From the NCBI RefSeq assembly GCF_000247815.1, contig NC_021678.1, forward strand, positions 496,001 through 560,000: a DNA stretch of 64,000 nt, written 5' to 3'. The DNA is from Ficedula albicollis (taxonomy: Eukaryota > Chordata > Aves > Passeriformes > Muscicapidae). Under the pieces are notes generated by a model, which worked only from the letters and a program-made list of their open reading frames with translations, ran no database searches and was not told where the DNA came from. Below are positions 53,753 through 64,000 of this stretch, one piece after another; position 1 is the first letter of the stretch, and every line of letters starts with the position of its first letter. The position numbers and the translations under genes are program-made.

Positions 53753-56700
53753 TCACTAAACCCAGGATCACCTGTGGTGTCTGAGGCAAACCTGAGTGCT
53801 GTGGTACCTTCACAAAGCACCTGGCAGACCCCGTGGTACGTCTGTGGCTCATTACTTGAGTAGTTGCTGATAATAATGTTACCTATCATGGATGCTTCAC
53901 AATTTGGAGCTGCCTCTTAAAATAAGAGAACACACAGCAGCAGTCAGGTGGGAGCAGAGGAAGGTATGTCAGGAGAGAAGCTGTACCTGCAGCCCGGGAG
54001 GCAGAAAAGCAGCCCAAGTTCTGATTGTAAGTTGTTAAATGCCAATTCTGACAAAACTCATCACAGCAACAACAGAACGTGGGAAGCAGAGCATCAAAGG
54101 GGTACAACTGTACAGGTCTGACTGATGCACTGAATATTTATGTGTGCAGCAACCACACACAGCAGTGTCTGATGTTTACATGCACTATTTATAGAGATGG
54201 GAATCAAAGAATTGGGGCATCTTCCCACACTAACACTTGTGCACACACACAGACAACCTTCCCTTCTAGATCCCAAAGCCCAAATCTTCTCAAAGACATT
54301 TGCAGTTCTCGTACAATCCTGATGAAATGTGTTGATGAAAATGTATAATTTCTGCTCAGTTGAGACCAGCTGCAGGAGATACATAGATTAAATAAATGAT
54401 CAGATCATCATAATTAAGTACTTTCAACTATACATAAAAAATAACATTACCACATTCTCATTGTGATCTAAAGAAGAAAAGCAAAGCTCACTGTTGCCAA
54501 ACTAATCAGTGGATTTTACACTCAACTACAAAAAAAAAAAAATGTCAAAAGCCCATAGTGATGAAAAGAGTGAAAAGAGAGAAAGCTGCTGTCCTGCAGC
54601 AGGTCTCAGCTGGGTTTAAACTGGACTTTGATCATGCATCTTATCACAGACTGCAAGAGAATTCCAAGCATCCAAGGGTGCCATCAGTGTGCACAAATCA
54701 AAGTATGGCATGTCTTGGATTTCCAGCTCTGCAAGCGCCTATCAACACAGAAATACTTCTGTGTTTGGTACTAGTCTGTTAAAAAACAATTAAATTACAA
54801 TAAAAGCAGTGGTTTGTACAAGACAGGGCACCTGGTTAAATCTGATTATGCCTTTTGCAGGCAGATGGCATCCATGAAGCTCAAGTTTAATTCCAGAGGA
54901 CATTATTTACAGCTGTAGAAACTGGTTTCCCCAGTTTGCAATCTCCCAGGCACTTTTTCCTGTGCCACCAGAACCATGTCCCCAGGCTCCCTGTGATCTG
55001 TTTCTCACAGCCTTTCACAAACACCATTAGTGCAAAGAGAGGAACACCACATCTCAAGTGCTCTGCCATCTCAACCAGGCATCAGCTGCATATGCCTCTC
55101 GTCTCTTTTCACCCTCCTTATCTCTCAGATGCTGCTCCATCTCCTGCTCCCGATCCAGCCTTTCACAGGACACTTCCATTTCCAGCCACTGAGGTCAGGC
55201 ACCTTACCAGCCATGGGCTGCAATCTGTCATTTCAATCACTGTGTTGCACACCCACAGTTAGTGTTCATGACTGCAGGGAAAGTCTCTGCTGTCGGCCTC
55301 ATCCACGGCCTCCTCCTGCCATGAACAGGAATGATCTGCATTTTAACCTCTCTGCTGCAGGAAGCCATGCAAGAGGCTCACAGACTGTTTCAGGAGTGTC
55401 TGAGCTCTGTGGGCAGCAACATTAAACCTGCATGCATACATCAGGCTGTGAGTGCACAGCTCCCTGCACTCTGAGCTGTAATCTTTAAAAACTGAAACAT
55501 TCTCATTGCTTTTAAAAAAGTTTATCTTTTCAATTCTCCAATAACAACAAGGAAATACATTGTCCTGAAAATGACTACTGATGTCTTTTCTTTAAAAGAA
55601 TCCAGCCACATGTACACCCAGACTACTTCCTTGTCCTTTCAGAGCACGCCCTGCTCAAAGCAAGGCCTGTTCAGCAACTTAAACTCAGTGAATCCCAAAA
55701 AGTAGAGTTTATGGCTTTATGACTGCTGTATTATCATTCTTTTAGGGTCTTTACTCCTCATTTAATTATGTCATTAAAAAAATTACATGAATGGCAGATG
55801 TTACCCTTTGAAATTTCCCATCAGACACTCATGAACCGAGTGACAAAACTGAGTTACAGGAGCGTGGCCCATGCTGCTGAAGAACTTCTAAAGGATTTTT
55901 ATATTTTTCAACAGCTAATGAAGACAGTGAACTGATTATCCAAAAGTAAGCATTGAAAACCCCAGGCTCAGAGTTCAGAGAGCTCCAGAGACACAAAGGC
56001 AGTGCCATGAAGAAGAGGCACAGCAGGAGAGCTCTGGCTCAGTAACACAGGTCACAGTGCCAGCTGTTGGACACACCCACACAGCTGTAACTGCATTTCT
56101 ATGTGCTCTGCGACCAAGCTGTCTTTTTGCAGTTTACACTTTTGATCTGTTTTCCCCCTAATCCAACTGACCACAATCCCACTGATGATCTGACAGGACA
56201 AACTGCAAATGGAAGCAGATGAATTATTTCAGCTTGCTCTCAGATGCCACAGTTCCATCATTAGCCACCACATCAGTTTTGTGGCAAGAGAATAACAAAC
56301 CTTGTGGAGCAACGCTCGACATGGAGACCCCTGCAAGCAAAGATCCTGTATCCTTCAGGACCAGCCAAGCACACTGGAAACCCTGGGAAACCTGGCACAG
56401 GCACAGTGCTGGGGGTGTGAGCACAGCTGCTGAGAGGGCTTTAACACAACAGAGCTAAGAGCTGTACCAACAATGCAGATCTAACTCTGAACCCATTTTA
56501 TCTCAAATTTCCTCATTCCCCTCAACTATCTCTTCAACCACAGTAACTAAAAAAACCCTCACCCAGATCTCAAAATCCACAAAACTGTTCAAAAAGTTGT
56601 GCAGTTTGGATTACCTGTGGGGAAGGGGTATTTTTGAGGCTCAAGACTGCACACTGGTCACGTCTCCAGGCGTTCAATCATGAAAGCCCAAACCATCCTA

Positions 56701-56876
56701 CCTTCCAATCAAGGTTATTGATCTGCCAGACTGCAGTCACTGGGGACACCTCTGCAAGAACTGGCAACAAAAAGTGTCTCCCCCAGTGAAGCAGAGGTCT
56801 GAGGCTCCCCTACCCGCAGGTCTTCAGAAGCAGCCATTTCAGGGAAAAAGAAACTTGTATCCCTAGATGCAGCCCC

Positions 56877-57002
56877 TGAACAATCAGCCCTTGCTCTGGC
56901 CACTCTCCCCAGGCTTTAACCCCAGAACAATCAGCCCTTGCTCTGGCCAGTATCAGCCCTTGCTCTGGCCAGCTCCCCCGAACAATCAGCCCTTGCTCTG
57001 GC
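56877..57002. repeat. Short tandem repeat of AATCAGCCCTTGCTCTGGCC
   Basis: Four copies of (AA)CAATCAGCCCTTGCTCTGGC or its TATCAGCCC variant lie within about 125 bp at unequal spacing of 28-48 bp, separated by short different linkers. The minus-strand open frame with repeated QGLIV-like strings is a by-product of this array. Confidence 0.9.
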
Positions 57003-60000
57003 TGCCATAACCAGCTCTTCTGCTGTGAACTCAGGCTATTAACAGCCCTATTTCCCAACACTGGTCCCACATGCTGCTCATTAACAGCTTCTCAAGGCCA
57101 CTTGAAAGAACAAGTGCTATCATTATAATTTAACTACCCAGAACAAAGTCACAACAAAGGAATCAGTCCTCAGAAAACCCTGGAAAAATATAAGTTTATA
57201 CCAAAGTCTGATTAAAGAACTCACCTGGGCTACCAGTAAACCACTCATGTTTTTGCTCAGAAAGATGCATTTGGCTAAAGGGATATTACATTATGGCAAA
57301 ACTGTCTTTCAGAGAGCCCATCTTGTGTTTGGCAAAGAAAAAGACCACAAGTATAAGAGATCTTGTAACTATGATAAATGCTTTTAAAATTGGATGAAGT
57401 TTAGGATAATATGGGAATGGAAGAATTTTTTGGAGTTAGGGAATCAATTTTCTGGTAGTTAAACTACTGTACCTTTTCTACTGCTGTATCTGCATTTATC
57501 AAGTTTTGAAGTTACATCTTCAGGAAACAATGGCAATTTTTGCCAGACTGGGACATTTCCCAAGGGGAGTGATGAAGCTGAGCCCTCTGCACACCATTCA
57601 TTATAAACTCAGCAGCAACTGGAATTAAGGGGGCTGAGTGGAACAGGGGGGCAGAGAGGAACCAAAGCAGGACCAGCAGAACCAAAATGCTGCCCCAAAC
57701 CTGTGATGATAGGCTTGAAGCTGGTGGAAGACAGTAAAATTCACCTTTCAAAATCAGTTCATTCCACTAGCAGAGACATATTTTAGAATTTCTCAGAAAA
57801 CTGTCCTCATCCCATTTTTTTTTTCAAAAATGCACTTTCAAGTGTTGCAAACTGAAACTAATGGCATGATCTATAATGTAATTAAAACATTTTGTAGTGA
57901 AAAAAGAACAAAGTACTCATAAAAAATGTACATTTTATGTTATATATGCACCTAGCACATCTGCTATGCCACAGGGACAGATGTTTATTAATATGGATAT
58001 TGGATCATATTGCTAGACTGCTAATGGCTCAGTAATCAATCTTCTAAATACCACACAAGTTTCTGATTACATGCAGAACCAGTTATCAAAATATTTCCCA
58101 AAAATCCTGCTTTACTCTGGCCCATGAAAAGCACCATTACTTGCAGATTGGTTTCAACCAGAGGGTACAATAGTTACAGCATGCTGTTTATAGTAAGTAT
58201 GCAGTATAAGAGACTTAGAGACACTCCCTCTAATATGGCAAATCAGACAAAACTTCAAACTCTCAGGATCAGAGCTCCCCTCTTCTTGCCACAGTACTAC
58301 AGATCATGCTCCTACCTCAATTACTGGCTTGTGGTGAGAGTTCAGTTAGACAATTAGAGACAACTCAGTTAATTATGGAAATACTGGGCTTCAGCTGAGC
58401 ATCCCTGCTTTAAGGTTTCTCAACCTGTATAAATAATCATGGTTTATTAAATGAGAGATCATAATATCCTTTTCTAATATTAGAAAAGCACTTAACTACT
58501 GATGCTTACTACACATTTGCCCTCCCCCTCACTGTGGACATATTCTCCCACCAACTCTTCTCCTAATTCCTAAAGCCTCATGAAGGTACAGATAAAGTTT
58601 ACTTCATTGCAAGTTCACCAAAGAGGGAAAAGTACCTGCCTGTAAGATGCAAAGAGGAAACTACTTTCAGAATAAAAAACATCCACTTTGCATAACGACA
58701 AAGAACAGCCTTAGACTGAAATGCATTTTCTCTGTACTTCATCAATTTGATATGTGCCTTGCTCACACTTTGGGAAAAACAGCAAATGGTTGGCTGGAGT
58801 TAGCAACAGCCCTGCAGTACCACAAGAAAAGGGTTATGATGTCCCCATGCTCCCAATCTCCCCCACTTTTCATGGGGGGCTCTCCTCACTGCTCTGCTCA
58901 CATAAACACAGTGTAACGTAGAGACGGTGAATGAAATCTGTATTGTCAGCCCCAAGCACTCAAAAATCATGAGTCAGGCTCCAAAATACCACAGAACAGG
59001 AATAAACACCAGCAGAACTGGAATAATACATCTGCAGTTCTTTGTATTTGTGTTCTCTTTTCCAAGCCTTCAGGGCTCCCGTTTTCAGGATTTGCTCAGC
59101 AACCATGAAACTTAATTAAAAAATGCTGGGGGTAGGTGAGTTTCTCCTACAAGAATGTATCTCCTGCACCAAGACACAAAATAATACACACAAAGATTTT
59201 TAATAACATTCAGAGTTAGAAGCACTGAGGTGTAAGTCTAAAAAAAGAGCAGTTAAAACGTGTAAGGTCTCAATTTCTGCCTGCTCATCAAATGGCTGAG
59301 GAAGCTCTCTTGCAGCCACACAGTGATGAGAGATAACTGGGAATATGGCAGGAGAATACTGGCACTGGCTAGAATCTACCACTGATGCCAAAAAAAACCC
59401 ACAGCAAAGACTTGATAAAAATTCTTACCATGGGTGCAGTTTGCTGGAAGAGCTTTTGGCAGGCAGTCCTGACTCTTACAGTGCTGTTCAAAGCTTACCC
59501 CACTTTGCTCTCCTCTCCACCATTTCAGGAATAAGCAATTTGCTCCAGACTGCCAATTACAGAGCATCCATCATTCCTGCTGCAGAAGACCGGCTGAGGA
59601 AGGGATCTCCTTCCCCCAGCCATGCAAGAACCCAGCTGCTGAAAGGCCTGCTGAGAGCCTGCCAACTGAGCCAGGATCTGGGGCTTACAGAGACCACTGC
59701 TGCTTTGGACTGCCTCTGCAACCTCTGCAAGACAGGCCACTCCTGATTACACTAATTAGGTGCTTCCAGGTTTTCCTTAGGACAAGGAAGGCAGGAGACT
59801 TTCCTGAAAGGACACACAGTTTCTGCAGAAGATTGTGTTAACACAACTGACACAGTTCAGCCAGGCAAGTTACTTGGCATCAGCATCAGTGTCACTTTGC
59901 TTGTCGAGACAAAGCATTTGAAAATATGCTTGGCACAGGCTCTCCAGTGAATAAAATGTTTTTCTTGTATCATGGTAGGTAACATTTCCTAGGATGGAAA

Positions 60001-63000
60001 GCAGAAAGGAGTATTTAACTTGAATAAAACATGCCCTAAAAACAATGTGGTAGTCCTGAACAAAAACACCACTTCATCTGATTTTTCCATCAGTATTAAA
60101 CCACACTTTTTTCTAAGGCCTTAAATTATAGCAGCAGCTTGTTTCCTTAAGCCTACAGGATTTAAAATGGAAGAGAACTTCTGGAGTAAGTTACTGCCTT
60201 GGCAAGGAATGCAGTACAACAGCTGCTTGCTCACTGAAATCCTGACAAAATCTTGAGTTCCTGCTGCTGAGACAGCAAAGATGTGAAGAATGGCCCTGAG
60301 TAACTTAGTGAGGACTTCCCTCTCCAACATCCCCATCACCATTCCTCCTCCAGCCTCCTTGGGCTTGGTTTGCCCTCTGCCAGAAGCCAGGGGAGACGTT
60401 ACCTGAGTGCTCCTCCCTTGGGGATGGGGGATGTGCATTCCCAACAGCAGCAAGGGGCTGTGCTCAGACACCAGGCACACAGCACTGGACAGCTCTGCCC
60501 TCCTGGCACCTCCAGCCTGCCATGCAGAGGGCAACTGCCCCTGCAGAGAGCAGGGTGGACAGGCCTGGAAGTGCCCTTTGAGGAAAAAACTAAAATCAAG
60601 TCCCACAGCTAGTTTAAGAAGGTATAGGAAATGAAAGAGAGGTAACTCTTTGACTCTCCTATTAATCCAAACTGAACTGCTGGTTCCAAAAGCAAAGTTA
60701 TGGCTTGTGCAGAGGAAAGCTGCAACCCTGCAGAACATTCCTGACACAGGTAACCTGCAATGATTCACCTGGACAGGACCTGCCCACCTATAGCCCTGAA
60801 CACCTGGAAAGGCAAACATGTTTCAGGCATAAATGCAGAATGGAAGGCAATACTGAGTGGGTGCTCACCATGCCCCTTCCAGCAGCAGTGACTCCCTTGG
60901 CACAACTCCTTCCTGCCAGATCCTGTTTCCCACACCATGCCAAAGCCTTGGTGTAACAGCACTGAGCTCTCCCACTTCCTGCTCACAGATGTCCAGCATC
61001 TGCTGTCTGCAGCTCCTGCTTCCTGTGCAAGCACTGAGAAGCCTTTAAGGAAACCACTTTAGAATATTCATGTTATCCTCATCTGCCACCTCTGACTGGC
61101 CCACTTGAAAAGCAGAACCAGCAGAGAGCAGACAGCAATAATGAAGACATTCCAGAGAGAAACAGAATCATGTATATTGCACTACAGAAACCTTGAAGCA
61201 CTAAATTAACTGGGATCTATGATCTGTTTATAACTACTTAGCAAAAACAGTTACTGAAGAGCAGAGCATTACCATATGTCTAGCAATTACCACAGGCCTG
61301 TAGGTACCACAGAGGCTTCTCAGCCAGTGCCCACTGAATATGCTGCTCTGTGCAAATGATTCGACCAAAACAGGAAAGGGATGTTTAAACCAAAGACCAA
61401 AATTGAAAATAAACCACTGCTTAATGCTAAGAGTAAGTCAAAGCTGTTAGTGTAAATGACCAAGTCTTAATTTCACACCCAGCTTTCACAGTTTGTCTTC
61501 AGCTCTAGGGAGAGGCAGACTGCTGTCAGGACAGCCATCAGTGATCAAGCCATGCAGGTGGAAGTGGGGAGCTGGTCTGAATGTTGAAAAGCAGCAACTA
61601 CACTTCTGTTTCCTCCCTCTCTGGCAAGGCCCTGCTTAGAAGCACACTTGCTCCACAAGAGCACTCATTCCTGGGCAGGCCTGCAGGAAGAAGTGTGCTC
61701 ACAACACCTCTCCCCTCCTCTTTTCCAGCTCTGGCTGTATTTTATTTATTTTCTTTCTTGGTATAATGAGGACCTCTGGCCTTCCCATCAGCCTAAGAAG
61801 ACCTCAATGACAGTGTCAGCTCCTTATTTTAAGGGAGCCTATGTATGATCTCAGTGGTCTATGGTAGAAATGTGGCTACAGCAGGGATCTTTAAACCAGC
61901 TCTTCAATAGGCTTATCATGAGATGAAGTGACCCTACTGAACTCTCAAACTCCTTCCACTAGCTCTGTCTCACCCCAGGCACACTGAACAGTGCCACTCC
62001 TCCCCTCTGCCACCACAGAGCACCCCAAGCAGTGGGGTGATGTGACCCCGAGCAGGAAGAACAGCTCTCAGATGACCTTAACAGTGCAGGATTGAGACAG
62101 CTTTGAGAAAACCCGGTGAAACACAGTGAAACATCACCTTGTGTCTGCAATCTGCCATGCACGCCCCTCCACACTTCTGCCTTCAGCCATCTTCTTCCCA
62201 GCTCAGGCTTGGGCTGGAGGCTGGCTGGGGCACCTGTCTGTGCTGTGCCCCAGCCTGGCAGCGTGGCAGGGGATGGAGAGGCAAAGCCCTTGGCTACCCT
62301 TTACACACAGCAGTGCCCCAGCCGAGCCTCGGGGTACTGGGAGAGGCTCAGTGCCACTGCCATGCCACCTGAAGGGGAAAGACAGTTTGGATTCCCAAAA
62401 GTACCAAAACAGCAGCTGCCAAAGGTCCTGAATTGAAAAACCTGTGTGAAAAAATGCCACATTGTTTTGGAAGAAGGAAGTGTGAAAACCATTGGCAGGC
62501 TACAAGAACCGAGAAAGGTCCTGGTTTAATTAAAAAAGGTTGGAACAGACTCCAGCCATAATTTCAGCAGAAAACAGCACTTCAGCACTGTTTCTTTTGT
62601 TCACTGTGCTCCCAAGGTGAGCATTTGTGCATAGTTTTTCTCAGAAGTATGCATACTCCAGGAAGAAAACTAAACTAAAACACTACTAAATAAAATTAAT
62701 TATATAGGAAATGCAGTAAGAGTGCTTGCAACTCTGCAGCTTCTGGGAACAGCTGCATTTTATTAGATGGCAATTCCATCCTAGCCTGACTCTTGATCAT
62801 AAAGAAACCAAAGGTTCTTTCCTGTGGACATTATTTCCTGTGGGTTGATCATTCAGAGAGAAGCAAGTCAGACATTTGGTAGGGTGAAGAGAGATGAGAA
62901 ATAATACAGGAGAAGTGATATTGGAAAAATTAAAAGCCTTAGCTCTCAGAAACAACCATACCTTCATCTGCACGAAAAAGGGTGACTACAGAAAGTGCTG

Positions 63001-64000
63001 CAGTTCTCAGTCTAGGAAGAAGGGGAAAGCAATAATAAAACAATCATTTAGGAATTACTGAAATAACATACCCCAGTAGAGGAAATTCTAACTATACTTC
63101 TTCTCCCCAGCCTAGACTGCACTTCTGGCATCCCAAACAAGCAAAGGCAGACACACCATCTGGGGAGCCTGGAGCTGCTCTGGGTACAGCTGGTACCACA
63201 TCACCCTGGTGTTCAGGGCATGCTGGGCCTTCACCTCACCTACACTGCAACAGCAGACACGTCCAGAACACAGAGACAAACCCTGGATTTCTCCAATGCT
63301 GATGAACCTATTGTACATGTGAATGTAAAAGAAAATAGTTTGTGTTATAAGATCTCTTTGCTTTGGAAAACATGACTCAAGGCCTCCATTGTTCCCCATT
63401 TTCTATTCTGATAAACCTTGATACACAAAGTTGGTAGCAGTGCTAAGGGAAAAGAAGCAGGGGGAAGATGGCAGGGAAGTCCCTGCCCCATTCCCTTCTC
63501 TGGAGGCCCCTTTGCCTCCCTGCTGAGATCAGAGAGGCAGTCAGACAGTAATACCCCTTCACCAAATCCATCTCAGCCTGCAGCCACAAGCAACCCCCCG
63601 AGGGTATCAGCAAATTGTCACCAGCTCTGCAAAGCCTATCCAGCCTCAAAAGCAATTCCCACTGATCTGTTTCCTTTCTATTCCACTATCTGCAACTACT
63701 ACTCACTTTTATGTACCCCCATTAGGTGCTATCTGTATTATCAAGCTCACAAACTCTGCAGTGACAACTCCAGGCTTCTGTTTCACCAGCCAGGTCAACA
63801 GCGCAGTAACTGCCACACATCCATCCTTAGACAATAAATTGTCAAGAGAAAAGTGGGTGTACATCTTACTCTAACATGATGGATCTCTTGTAAGCAAAGC
63901 TTCCATTTGAATCAGCATTAAATTCACAGGGAAAAAAAAGTAACTAATATTTTATGTCAAATTTCTGGTTGGAATTAATTCACTGCTGTGCCAACTCTTC

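Larger units (their letters stand above)
47633..64000 (-). other. CTNNA3 upstream intron (partial, more than 16 kb)
   Basis: The preceding exon should encode the segment ending near MTDFTR in alpha-catenins. I could not find it on the minus strand up to 64000, so this intron probably runs out of the window. CTNNA3 is known for very large introns. Apart from the candidate LTR and small repeats listed separately, I recognise nothing in it. The short open frames on both strands look like chance. Confidence 0.7.

Noticed and set aside
53701..53889. A 63-codon minus-strand frame that reads somewhat like real protein (CQVLCEGTTALRFASD part)
   Set aside because: It matches no segment expected for CTNNA3, has no convincing acceptor or donor, and ends inside a 66-bp tandem duplication. 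Chance is the simplest explanation.
47640..64000. Search for the next upstream CTNNA3 exon (segment ending near MTDFTR)
   Set aside because: No minus-strand stretch resembling that segment with an adjoining GT donor was found, so the exon is taken to lie beyond the window.

Overview
This is vertebrate nuclear DNA, most likely from a bird. It has long stretches without credible protein-coding sequence, spliced exons with canonical GT-AG junctions, and a remnant of a CR1-type LINE in antisense (22640-22885). It also carries many minisatellites and short direct duplications. There is no prokaryotic gene organisation, CRISPR array or operon. Almost every long open frame is either chance or a translation of homopolymer sequence.

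The only gene I can support is the 3' end of an alpha-catenin gene on the minus strand. By its C-terminal sequence it is alpha-T-catenin (CTNNA3). Its last three coding exons lie at 47632-47527 (106 nt), 42017-41883 (135 nt) and 28720-28433 (288 nt including the stop). They join in frame to give the last 175 residues plus one split codon, which form the C-terminal half of the F-actin-binding domain and its tail. Residues known from alpha-E-catenin to contact actin (L785, I792, V796, W859, K866 in that numbering) are all conserved. The rest of the gene lies beyond 64000. Poly(A) signal candidates sit at 27930-27764 on the minus strand.

Layout. 1-27.7 kb: sequence downstream of CTNNA3, with a 9 x 40-bp minisatellite, a 50-bp minisatellite of about 22 copies, a CR1 fragment and several two-copy direct duplications. 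27.7-28.4 kb: presumed 3' UTR. 28.7-41.9 kb: last intron, holding a degenerate purine-rich array (37.7-38.7 kb) and a CAGGTACAGATGGATGCACA-type minisatellite broken up by poly-C. 42.0-47.5 kb: penultimate intron, with an AT-rich array and a G/GT-rich minisatellite abutting the exon. 47.6-64 kb: upstream intron, with one candidate solo LTR.

Two observations stand out. First, the minisatellite at 46.67-47.53 kb was built from the exon's own 5' splice site. The 14-nt junction CTGAGCAG|GTGAGC recurs every 68 bp seven times (the functional donor included), and a related 56-60-bp family adds seven more near-copies. Second, five pure C runs totalling about 2.3 kb (25130-25376 and four between 38741 and 41004) are almost certainly sequencing or assembly artefacts. 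A 20-nt Illumina paired-end adapter remnant lies at 39149-39168, directly against one of them, in the orientation expected for adapter read-through followed by poly-G no-signal calls. I found no convincing undescribed biological system. The donor-derived array is the most interesting real biology.
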